The notes under the pieces were generated by a model. That model had not been told where the DNA came from and searched no databases. It was given only the letters and a program-made list of their open reading frames with translations. Shown here in pieces: positions 22,841-33,273 of a DNA stretch of 64,000 nucleotides (the first letter of the stretch is position 1; each line of letters begins with the position of its first letter). Source of the stretch: Melastoma dodecandrum (taxonomy: Eukaryota; Streptophyta; Magnoliopsida; Myrtales; Melastomataceae); contig JARUPY010000189.1 of assembly GCA_029817715.1 (NCBI GenBank), forward strand, positions 3,038,001-3,102,000. Reading direction: 5' to 3'. The translations under genes and the position numbers were made by a program.

Positions 22841-22969
22841 CACTTCTGCCGGACAACACGTAAAATGTGTAATCGCGAGTATTACAGTCGAAGGGTTTGG
22901 TGGGAACGGACGATCGGAGGGAGGACGACGCAAAGGGGGCGGGGAGGACGACGCAAAGAGGGGCGGGGA

Positions 22970-24106
22970 GGAAATTGCTCGAAGGGGACGCCGAGAGAAT
23001 GCGGTCGGAGGGGACGGTCGGAGGGGAGGCACGCACAGGAAGGACGACGGATGCCAACGACGCCCGCCAACGCAAAACAATGGGTTAGTACCTAGGTTAG
23101 TAAAGCCTCTAGTAAAAACGAACGGGGGCATTTATGTAATTTCACATCGGCCAAAGGTTATTAATTAGGTTCGGAGTTCACTGTTACGTTTAGTAAATTA
23201 CTAAACTATTTAGTAACGCGTTACTAAACCTAGCGGACATTTACTAACAATTTTACTAAATTTGAACAGTAATTTACTAAATCTTAACCAAATGTTAGTA
23301 AATGATTACTAAAACTTTCGCACTTTTACAAATACAATTACTAATTTTTTACTATACATGAACAGTGACTTTTTAGACAAATTGTTAGTAATAGGATACT
23401 AACGGGGTTAGTAAAATTCATTACAAATTTACTAACCCCGTTAGTATCCGATTACTAACGTTACTAACCCCGTTAGTATTCGATTACTAACGTTACTAAC
23501 CCCGTTAGTATCGGATTACTAACGTTACTAACCCCGTTAGTATCCGATTACTAACGTTACTAACCCCGTTAGTATTTGATTACTAACAATTTTACTAAAA
23601 ACGTTAGTAATCCGACACTAACGGGGTTAGTATTGTTAGTAATCGGATACTAACGGGGTTAATAAATTTCATTAGTAATTTACTAACTCCGTTAGTATCC
23701 GATTACTAACAATACTAACCCCGTTAGTATCCGATTACTAACAATACTAACCCCGTTAGTATCCGATTACTAACAATACTAACCCCGTTAGTATCCGATT
23801 ACTAACAATACTAACCCCGTTAGTATTCGATTACTAACGTTTTTACTAAAAAATCGGTCTTCATTCGTAAAATCGTTAGTAATCGGATACTAACGGGGTT
23901 AGTAACGTTAGTAATCGGATACTAACGGGGTTAGTAAATTTCATTAGTAATTTACTAACCCCGTTAGTATCCGATTACTAACGATTTTACTAAAAAAAAT
24001 GTCACTGTTTAGTAAAACTTACTAAAAATTTAGTAAATTTTACTAACCGAATGATGAAATTTAGTAAACTACGTAACGTTACGTGCGCGTAATGTTAGCC
24101 GCTTCC
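22970..24106. repeat. Right terminal inverted repeat of the MULE
   Basis: Inverted copy of 14412-15534, ending GTTAGCCGCTTCC at 24106. It contains about sixteen heptamer dyad units (about 23385-23985) whose order and orientation differ from the left arm. Its inner GC-rich block (22975-23095) faces the protease gene and probably supplies its promoter. Confidence 0.92.
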
Positions 24107-24116
24107 GTGTTGGCGA
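24107..24116 (+). repeat. Right 10-bp target site duplication of the MULE
   Basis: GTGTTGGCGA, matching the left copy at 14402-14411 at eight of ten positions. Both differences are C to T. Confidence 0.85.
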
Positions 24117-24249
24117 CATATTCCAAAAAATCAAAATAAAAACATTTCTATAAATACATATTATACTACTATAGTAGTGCGTCGCTTCTGCAATTATGCT
24201 TGTTGTACAATTACTTCCGCCGGATCCCATCAAATGACCCTTTTATTAT

Positions 24250-25010
24250 TGTACGCGCGTCTTTCGGCCTAACACGTGCGTTGCGGTTCGGACGGCACGA
24301 GGATCCGGGCCCACTCCCCTAGAGTCCTTCGGAGACGCTGTGGAGGAAACCAGGGAAACTGTTCCTAACTAGGCCTGCTCGGGCCCTCGCCAACCGTCTC
24401 CATTTTCCTAGGGTACGGCGAGCGAAAGGCGAAGCATGATCCTAAAAAGGAACTTTCATGAGAAACCGGGAGCGGCTCATGTCGCATTCACCCATCCATG
24501 ATGGCTCCGTTGAACATTTATTGTTGTTTAACCGAGGTAAACTATACGGAATCGCCACCAGACTTATTTATAGAAACAGTTTAAGTTGAAAAAATCGTTG
24601 GCTTGGGGATTCCTATTTACTAACTCATACACACACATGTGGTGGCGTTGCTCTCAAATGGTTTTTGTTACAGGCATTGGACCGGATCCGGACGTGACTT
24701 CGGACTCATGTCGATGTTTTTTGGGCGTTGGACACGATTTGGGTTTTTGGGCCCAAACTCATGTTTTCAAATCAAGATAATCAAGGAGCATGCGACAAAA
24801 TAAGCTATGGGCCGATAGCATGCGAACAAATACAAAACAATTATTTAGATCAAAGTACGTGGGGAGGTATCACCGTAGATGCACGTTGGATTAGTAAACA
24901 AGTGAGGTAAGGGGTCACCGAGGGGCTGCCTCACCCCAGGATGGCCCGAGGAGGAAGAAGGACGTTCTAAAGTCTGTGAAGGGGGCCGCCTTGGAGCCGT
25001 TCTTGGGTAA
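24250..25010 (-). mobile_element. LTR fragment of the Ogre/Tat-like family
   Basis: Starts TGTACGCGCG and follows the block order of 48014-48600 and 52511-53600, including GAGCGGCTC, GGTAAACTATACGGA, 'GGGGATTCCTATTTACTAA' and the 'GGCATTGGACCGGATCCGG' block. Near 24905-24960 it matches the 'GGATGGCCCGAGGA' block at 55600. The CCAACGGT-motif segment present in the full LTR is missing, so this copy has an internal deletion or is a related subfamily. Confidence 0.7.
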
Positions 25011-26462
25011 TTGATGTGGCAGTTGGAGGCCTAGAGAGGATTATGCTGTTTGGGATTAGCCGGTTGTCGTCGGGAGGCCTTGGCTCGTCAGTGCTGGAAA
25101 GGTGAGTCCTTGGCTTCAGTTTCGTGTGGAGGAGTTGTTCTCCGATTCTATATGTGGGGAGAAACTGGCCTCCGATTTCCTTGAAGAGGAAGAAGAAACG
25201 TTTGAGAGGAGATTGTCTGATTGTTTCTATCAATCTGTCTTTTTTTTTTAGGAAGAAAAAGTGTCAATCAATTAAAATCTTGGGAAAAGATCGAGACTAT
25301 CAAAGGATGATGAAATCTGAATGGTTTTATTTTTGGAGGGGATCAAATCTAGATAAGAATCTTTTTGAATATGGATAATGATAGATAGAATATTAAAATT
25401 AAAGGCACATGTCCATGTCCATGTGCTAGGGTTTCAATTCAAATGGGTTTTGTAATTTTTTTACTTAAAAAATCAAATTATTCATTTTAATAAAAAAACC
25501 AAGGAAATTCAATGGGAAAATTTGGGTATTAAAATTCTAAATCAATCTCTTTTCTTTTGCGCATTTGATACAATGTAGGACCAATTTTTTTAATAACTAT
25601 CTATTTAGAGGCTCTAATCGTCTTATACCCAATGCATCCCCTTAGGGCCGTTGCAAAACCATACAACCCACGACGACATAACAAGTTGGGTACACTAAGA
25701 TTAGGGCTTGGTAGCTATCTCAGGGCGTGGCTGCCAAAATTCAAACCTGATCTCGTAGTAGTTACCACAAGGCCTTGTGAGCGAGTCACTGTTTGTAGTG
25801 TCGGTGATATGAGAGAGAAAGTTGATTTGGTAGGATACCGCCGAGATGAAATGTCCGAACACAACTAAAAGGCCTTCTGGAGCGAGTATATTCAAATTAC
25901 AGAACATCAACCACATATTATGTGTTATTAGTCATTACTCACAATGCAAAACCCCAATCATAGAGATTATGATGTTAGCCATTGTTTGTAATTTGGAGCA
26001 CCAACCTGAGGAATTTTGGAGTTAGTCAGATGTGCATAACCTATTTGGTTAATGTTTACAATAAAGTTTCCGTGCTTTCTGCATTACCTTTTACAGGAGA
26101 GTCCTTTTACCTTTTGATAGTAATACCCCAAATTAGGCAATTATTCAATTACACATCAATTAGGAAATTAAAAATTAATCAGACAATCATTCAATCAAGC
26201 AATCAAACTAATTAGACAATCAAATCGTATCATATAATCAATAAATGAAACATTATACAAGGAAAATATTGATCGTGTTTCATGTGGCGCCTCATGGGTA
26301 CTTAAAGTGCTAGAAGATTTAATAACATCGGATTATACGCTTCAATGTGCAGCTAATGGAGAACCATCGAGAGGAATATGTCGTCCTCTAAATGGAGCAA
26401 TACGTGGGAATCTCTCACGTTCCTATAGGAGACTCAATGGTTAACAAGATTTGATAAGTCGT
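25011..26462. other. Intergenic stretch, no gene seen
   Basis: AT-rich, with no recognisable coding or repeat family. It may include the decayed remainder of the adjacent LTR. Confidence 0.4.
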
Positions 26463-27723
26463 TGGGAACACTAAAATCTCGCGTGGAAATATCAGCGTAC
26501 AAATTATTGTATTAAAAATGTAGCGGGTTCTGTCTCTGCTCGCGAGAAAAGCACGTGATTCCTCTGATTCGATCTTCGAAGAATAACGGTTGTGAATAGT
26601 GATCCTGAAGCTCTGGCAGAATTTCAGCAGAACTTCGGGATGAAATATTAACGAAGTCGTCGGGGCCTATGGGCGTGATCCGGCAGAGCTTCGATGTCTT
26701 AATGAAGTCGTCGGGGCCTTTGGGCGTGATCCGGCAGAGCTTCAAGGCGCGTTGCAGAAGAACACCGGGCGATGGACGTCGGCAGAGCTTCGGCGAGAGT
26801 CTTCGAGAGCTCTAAGAGTCTTCTCTCCACCTATGTGTGTAGCGTGTTGTGTTGTTTGATGTTGTCGACAGAGGGATATAGCCGTCGTCGAAGAATATAA
26901 TATCCAAGAATATCACTTGGGAAGAATATTGTTGTGTGTAGAATATGACCGCTGGGAAAATGTAACTCCAAGGATAATATATCACCGCGACAATCTCGTC
27001 GTCCTGCTGTGGGGCCTTCAGAGATAAACCCGCAAGAGGGGGGCTTCGGAGATAAACCCGTTATAAGGCCTTCGGAGCTATACCCGTAGAGGGGCCTTCG
27101 GAGATAAACTCGCTATAAGGCTTTCGAAGATATACCTGCAGAGAGGCCTTCGGAGATAAACCCGCCAGAGGGGCCTTTGGAGATATACCCGTCAGAGGGG
27201 CCTTCGGAGATAAACTCGCAAGAAGGGCCTTCGGAGATATACCCGTAAGAGGGGCCTTCGGAGATAAACCCACTAGAGGGGCCTTCGCCGCACCACCTGC
27301 GGAGGAGCCTTCGTCGCGCCGCACCACCCGCTCAGGGGCCTTTACCGCACCACCGCGGAGGGGTCTTCACAAAAATAACTAGAATATCTTTATAACTCAA
27401 TGGGACTTAAGAGAACAAGAGAGAAGAGAGAATTTTGTGTGTGAGATGTGTGTTGTGAATGAATGGGGAGACATCTATTTATAGGGTTCCAAGGCTGGTT
27501 TAAATTAGGAAGCTGGTCATATCTTATTAGGCAACTTCTCGTGGACCGGGCTATGGGCCGGGTTTGAATTTGGACTTAGTTTTGGCCCAAAATACTTTGT
27601 TTGGATGGGGTGGCATCATTTTCATGGATATGATTTCATGGCCCGTTTATATAGTTCATACAAATTGGATATTAGGCTTGATAGGTAGCCCATATTATGA
27701 TGACAAATTTTTTTATGTCTACA
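26463..27723 (-). repeat. Left (3') LTR of the Tat element
   Basis: Matches 35370-36699 over its length. It holds two copies of a 51-bp repeat (26652-26745), an array of 27-bp GGCCTTCGGAGATAAACCCG units (about 27010-27290), and a CTATAAATAG TATA-like site on the minus strand (27475-27484). Confidence 0.93.
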
Positions 27724-27735
27724 AATGCCCCCACG
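27724..27735 (-). promoter_or_regulatory. Polypurine tract of the Tat element
   Basis: On the minus strand CGTGGGGGCATT lies directly before the LTR start TGTAGACAT. This is the plus-strand primer position for reverse transcription. Confidence 0.75.
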
Positions 27736-27821
27736 TTAATTCGTGTCTCGGATGCTTATATATTGGAGAGAGACGGGAATTAAAGTATTGAAGCGATGCA
27801 CATATATCTCATTCGACTACA

Positions 27822-28078
27822 TGAAGATTGAGTCGTTCACAGTTTATACTCGTATGAGAAGGAGTATTATATGAAGATATAATCGTTCACAGTTTATACT
27901 CGTATGGACAAGTAGTATTATATGACGATTGTGTTGGTCACAGTTTATACTCGCGTGAAAAGGAGTATTATATGGAGATAGAATTGTTCATAGTTTATAC
28001 TCGTGTGGACAAGGAGTATTAGATTTTATTTAGCCGTTCACAGTTTATACTCGTGCGGGCCAGGAGTATTACATGAAG
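27822..28078 (-). repeat. 50-bp tandem repeat, five units, in the 3' untranslated region
   Basis: Five units of 50-51 bp share CGTTCACAGTTTATACTCG and GGAGTATTA. They lie between the integrase stop and the polypurine tract, followed by a T-rich run (28088-28145). Confidence 0.88.
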
Positions 28079-28171
28079 ATTTTCTTTGTTTTTTTTTTTT
28101 GCTTTCTTCTTTTTTTTTTTATTTCTTTTTTTTTCGTTTTTTTAATGTCATGCGACATAGAGCATTATTAT

Positions 28172-30216
28172 TCAGGCGTAGTATCGCTTCACGAACTTCC
28201 CATTGATTGGTCCGACGCGCACTCCATTTTGATCAACTATCTTGTAGGCGCCCCCGGTGTAAGCTTCTTGGATGACGTATGGGCCATCCCACTTTGATGT
28301 GAATTTGCTTCCGGTCTTATGCGTGACGATTATGGGTCTTCGCACCGCTAAAACAAGGTCACCTACTTGAAAGGAGCGAGGTCGTACTTTCTTGTTAAAA
28401 GACTTCGACATCCTTGCCTGATAACATTCAATCCGCTGCTGCACTTCAAGACGTTTCTCATCCAAAGCTTCGAGTTCCTGTAAGCGTAATCGCGTATTAT
28501 CCTCTTGACAAAGTCCCTCTTGTATGGCTATTTGCAACGACGGTATTTGTCGTTCAAGTGGAAGGACCGCTTCAACACCATATACCAACGAGTATGGCGT
28601 CATTTGAGTCGCAGTTCTATACGTCGTACGATAAGCCCATAGAGCTTCTCCGACTCGTTCATGCCAATCTCTTCTAGCTTTATCGACCACCTTCTTTAGA
28701 AGATTTCATAGCGTTTTATTGAACGCCTCCGCCAACCCGTTTGTGGTCGCATAATACATGGACGAGTTATATTGTTTGAAACCAAATTGCTCGCAAAATT
28801 TATCAATGGCCTAATATAGCGAGGCACACCATAACGAAAAATAATATTATTCTTGATGAAGGTGATCACCGTTTCCTTCTTCACTTCTCGAAAGGATGCG
28901 GCTTCAGCCCATTTGGAGAAATAGTCGATTGCCGCCAGAATATATGAGTGACCCCTTGATGATTTGGGTGTAATGGGCGCTACGACATCCAGCCCCCAGG
29001 CTTCAAATGGCCATGATGCTATAGTTGGATGAAATGGCTCGGGAGATTGATGGATGAAGTTAGCGTGAAATTGACATGCTTGACACTTCATTGCATATTC
29101 CATACAATCATTTACCATTGTCAGCCAATAATAATCCATTCTCTTCAATTGGAAGTGAAGTTTAGGACCAGATTGATGAGCCCCACAAACTCCAGAATGC
29201 GCCTCCTCTAGTGCTTTGGTGGCTTCTTCCACCCCAAGGCATCGCAAGAATACTCCTTCAAAGGATCGCCGATGAAGAGTTTTTTTAAAATATATGAATC
29301 GAGGCGCTCTTCTCCTTACATCTACCTTTTGTGTTGGGTCGTTAGGCAGCTTTCCGTGTTCAAGAAAGTCGATGAGTGGTTGTCTCCAATCTTGGTCCTC
29401 TATGTTATAAACGGATACGAGATTTATTTCATTTGTTTCCTCCTCGTCAGGGATTGGTGGAACCATCCATGCTTGACACAATCTGATGCTGACCTCCCTA
29501 TCTACCGAAGTAAGAGCAGAAGCAAGACTCGCCAAGGCATCTGCTTGTGCGTGTTCCTTTCTCGGTATATGACTTATTGTAATATCCGGAAACCACCCTG
29601 CGAGTTTAACCACATAGTCATGATATGGCAAAAGCTCTGGCTTGCGAACCTCGTATGTGGATAGAGGTTGATTAATCACAAGCTTGGAGTCTTCATATAC
29701 CTTCAAACTATGTACTTTGTTGTCCATGGCCATTTCTGGCCCAAGTATGAGAGCCTGATACTCAGCCATATTGTTTGAGCATAACTGGGTGAGGGTATAT
29801 GCGTAAGGGATGATATCTCCATCGGATGTGACGAAGACAACTCCAGCTCCCGCGCCTCTTTGTGTAGCTAACCCATCAAAGAACATTTTCCATGGAGAAG
29901 GAACATCAACCAACATTACTCCCTCATCGGGTAATTCTTCCGATACTTTCCAATTATCTGGTATAGGATGATCTGCCAAGAAGTCAGCCAAAGCTTGTCC
30001 CTTCATAGCCTTTTGAGGAACATATAAGATCTCAAACTCTTGGAGCATAAGTGCCCATTTCGCGAGACGACCAAATAGAACCGGCCTCAACATTATATAT
30101 TTGAGAGGATCCGCCTGTGATATGAGACGAACAGAGTGTGCCTGCAGATAATGTCGTAACTTTTGAATGGCAAACATTAAAGCAAGACATGTCTTCTCAA
30201 TTGGAGAGTAATTCAA
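28172..30216 (-). pseudogene. Tat element RNase H, archaeal RNase H and integrase
   Basis: From right to left: the end of the reverse-transcriptase-linked RNase H ('NYSPIEKTCLALMFAI', about 30200); the second, archaeal-type RNase H with 'FDGLATQRGAGAGVVF' and 'NNMAEYQAL' (about 29750-29890) and 'HIPRKEHAQADALA' (about 29520-29570); the integrase zinc domain with 'HSGVCGAHQSG' and 'CMEYAMKCQACQ' (about 29070-29200); and an integrase core with 'LDVVAP' and 'IDYFSKWAEA' (about 28890-29000). A frame break near 28690-28800 splits the core from its C-terminal part (28172-28690), which ends with 'WDGPYVIQE' and a tail typical of Tat integrases. The protein is not translatable as one chain. Confidence 0.92.
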
Positions 30217-30306
30217 TTCCGCTCCAGTTAAAGTTCTGCTTAAATAATACAGGGCATTTTATTTTCCATTATCGTTCTCCTGAGCTAACAGAACTCCTAG
30301 TGAAGC

Positions 30307-31175
30307 TTATTGTGCTGCTATATAAAGTATGAGGGATCTTCCTTGGATTGGAACATTTAGGACTGGCGGCTTCGACAAATAGGCCTTTATGTTGTTGAAT
30401 GCATCTTCACACGCATCCCACTCAAAAGGAGTACCATTCTTCATCAATCTATGAAAGGGATGGCATCGTCCGGCCAAGTTTGATATAAACCTTCGAATGT
30501 ATGCAAGCTTCCCTTGAAGGCTCTTTAACTCATGTATATTCCTTGGCCCTGGCATATTGATAATCGCATCTATCTTTGATTGATCGACCTCAATGCCTTG
30601 ATGTCGAACGATAATCCAAGGAACTTTCCCGAAGTGACCCCGAATGCACACTTCAATGGGTTTATCTTTAGTTGATATTTGCGCATTCTGTCAAATACTT
30701 TTCAAAGGTCATCAATATGATCACGCCTTTGTCTGGATTTGACAACCAGATCATCCACGTAATACTCTATATTCCTGTGGCGAATACCATCAAAGATTCG
30801 TTGCATAGCTCGTTGATAAGTTGTTCCCGCATTCTTCAACCCAAAAGGCATCACCTTATAATAATATATTTCTTTTGGAGTACGAAAAGCTGTCATTTCC
30901 TCATCATTCGGATCCATTCGGATTTGATTGTATCCCGATGATCCATCCATAAAACCGAGGGCTTCATAGCCCGTGGTCGCGTCCACCATTATCTCGATAA
31001 TCGAAAGAGGAAAATCGTCCTTGGGACATGCATTATTGAGACCACGAAAATCAACGCAAACTTGGAGTTGACCGTTCTTTTTCCTAACAGGTACAATATT
31101 TGTAATCCATGTTGGATATTTCACCTCCCGAATAAATCCAGCTTCGATAAGCTTGTTGACTTCGGCCTCTATCAA
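30307..31175 (-). pseudogene. Tat element reverse transcriptase
   Basis: Carries the RT blocks 'WITNIVPVRKKNG', 'VCVDFRGLNNACPKDDFPL', 'FMDGSSGYNQI', 'MPFGLKNAG' and the catalytic 'YYVDDLVVKS' (about 30730-30760). Thumb and connection continue at 30307-30651 in another frame. Breaks near 30690 and 30300 separate it from the RNase H. Confidence 0.93.
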
Positions 31176-31184
31176 TGGGATCAG

Positions 31185-33273
31185 CTATGGGCGAGCTTGC
31201 TTTATGAGTCGAGCTCCATGCTTAACAGCTAACTTATGGACTGCTATCTTTGGATCAAGGCCGGTCATTTCTTTATAGCTCCATGCGAAGACATCTTTGT
31301 ATTCCTTCAATAATTGGATGTATAACTCCTCTTCTTCAGGGGTTAAACGTGCGCCAAGGAATGTAGGATGATGATCCCCTTCCTTGCCAAGATCGACTTC
31401 CTTCAATTCGTCGACAGTAGACTTTTTTTGGTCCTCGAATACTTCTGGAGCCTCTTCTGCATCATCCTCTTTAGGGGAAGTGTTTTCATCAGCCTCAGTA
31501 ATTGTGACGTGGTGGGAAGCGACAACATCTTTTCCGCTATTACTATGAGACGATTCCCCATTGCTATTGGTAGATACCCATGTCTTCGTGCTTATTTTCA
31601 GTACATCGCCAGTAGTTACTTCAACAACCGTTTGACGTTTCATTCGAGAGGGAACTTTGCTTCGAAGATCCTTTGTATCTTCTATGATAATTGGGGTATC
31701 TTCTTTTTTATCAACTCTCTTCCACACCATTCGACATCTTGGAGCTTGACTCAATCTTGATCGCGCTGATCTTCGAACCTTAATTTCTTCTTTCTGAGTG
31801 CCAAGCCTATCAAATACTAATCTTCGCTCAGGCGGGGCTCCAAGTCGATCAAATATCGAAGTTCTCATCGATTCGGTTGTAGTTTTATCATCAGCTTCAA
31901 TGTATTGAGTTGAAGCCTTCTTCACTGCTTGATTGACGGGCTTAGGAGTGTCATACCCAAGACCAAATTTTGACTTTTGACTATCACCGCCTAGATTAGC
32001 CTCTTTTGAAGCAGCCCCAAGTGCCTTCAAGTCCTTTTTGTAGCCGACCGCAGAGATTAGCCTAAATGCATTTGCATCAAATCCGTTGGTGCGCCTGTCA
32101 GGCAATGAATCTGGATAGATAATTGCCCCCCGTTTAGGCCGGACAAAACCTTTTAAAGGTGTACTCGTTTGAGCAATTGTCGTCATTTTCGTCACTAGCC
32201 AGTTGAGTTCCTTTGGCACCACTATTTCTTCAGCATGGCTACTCACGAAAGGTGGTTCCCCGGCGTTTCTGAAGGCTCTTGGGATATAGCGCAATATCGG
32301 CACATTCTGTTTAGACTTGTCATCCGCCCTTTCATTTTTAACTGTCGGATTAACTGAAGGCACCTCTTGTTGAATAGGTGAAACTTCTATGTCCGACTTC
32401 TTCGTGATATCCCTCTCAATCGGTGCAAGCTTCGAGACTTTTTCTTCAGCATCGGTACCCTTATTAAAGTAAAATTTGGCGTCGATGAAATATGACTCCG
32501 CTTCCGTAAAGGGTTTTGCATCTGCCCATACTGTGTGGGTTACCCCATCCTTCACAAATTTAAAGCATTGATGGAGCGTGGATGCAACGACTCCATATTC
32601 ATGCAGCCATGGTCGTCCCAACAACATATTATAGATGGTATTAGAATCGATGACGTAGAATGTCGCTCCAGCTTCCATATCTCCTATATTGAGGGTGAGA
32701 CAGATCTTCCTAACGGCTCGTTCTCCCCCCTGGTTGAATCCTTGGATTATTAACCGGCTACTTGATAAATCGTCAACCCCTAGCCCAATCTCTTTCAGGG
32801 ATTTTAGTGACAAGATATTGACTACTGAACCTGGGTCGGCCAGTTATGCGATTGACCTTCGTACCATAAGCATATCCTGATACAAATAGCGGCCGATTGT
32901 GAGATTTGTGACCTATAAGAATATCTTCATCGGAAAATGTGATTGTTGTGTCATCTTCTCGTAATTTCACAACATTCATCACTGCGGGATCTTCTGGTGT
33001 GTCAACCTTTGCGGCTATCACTTCTTTGTCTGCATCAATACGGTGACAACTCCTAGACAGATTTGCAAGTTTTCGAAATCGTTCCGGAAAAAAATCCCAT
33101 AACGTAGCCGATGTTGGTTTCTTCAAGGACTGGTCATCTAGCGAACTCTCATCTTTCACCGTTTTCCTGGAATACGCTTTTATTGGTGACCTCATCGTAA
33201 TCTTTGCTCGTATAGGAGGCGTTTTCTTAACAGGCTTAGAAGACTTCTTCCGATTCCTTTTGTGAGTCACCAA
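31185..33273 (-). pseudogene. Tat element protease and linker region
   Basis: The retropepsin active site reads 'DPGSVVNIL' at about 32820-32850, but in a different frame from the 'HNRPLFVSGY' block just upstream, so a frameshift crosses the active site. Downstream 'MLLGRPWLHEYGVV' is the conserved flap-side block. A long charged linker (31185-32400) joins it to the reverse transcriptase, ending 'TPEEEELYIQLLKEYKDVFAWSY', the usual start of Tat reverse transcriptase. Confidence 0.88.

Larger units (their letters stand above)
14412..24106. mobile_element. 9.7-kb Mutator-like element with transposase and ULP1 protease (Kaonashi-like)
   Basis: The ends are inverted: GGAAGCGGCTAAC at 14412 and GTTAGCCGCTTCC ending at 24106. 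They are bracketed by a 10-bp target duplication. The terminal inverted repeats are about 1.12 kb (14412-15534 and 22970-24106) and contain dense heptamer arrays. Inside are a FAR1/MuDR-like transposase on the plus strand (16326-18445) and a multi-exon ULP1-like cysteine protease gene on the minus strand (18770-22840). The two converge on a palindrome made of terminal-tip sequence at 18602-18651. MULEs carrying ULP1-like genes are known in plants (Kaonashi elements of Arabidopsis). This one looks structurally complete but both genes show probable single-base lesions. Its boundaries are among the best supported in this window. Confidence 0.93.

Noticed and set aside
27061..27327. An 88-codon open frame with 9-residue repeats in the Tat LTR
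   Set aside because: Produced by a 27-bp tandem repeat whose length is a multiple of three. It starts and ends arbitrarily and differs between the two LTRs.
26510..28080. A CRISPR-like array from the repeated LTR units
   Set aside because: Repeats are directly adjacent tandem units without unique spacers and lie in retrotransposon LTR and untranslated sequence in a plant genome.
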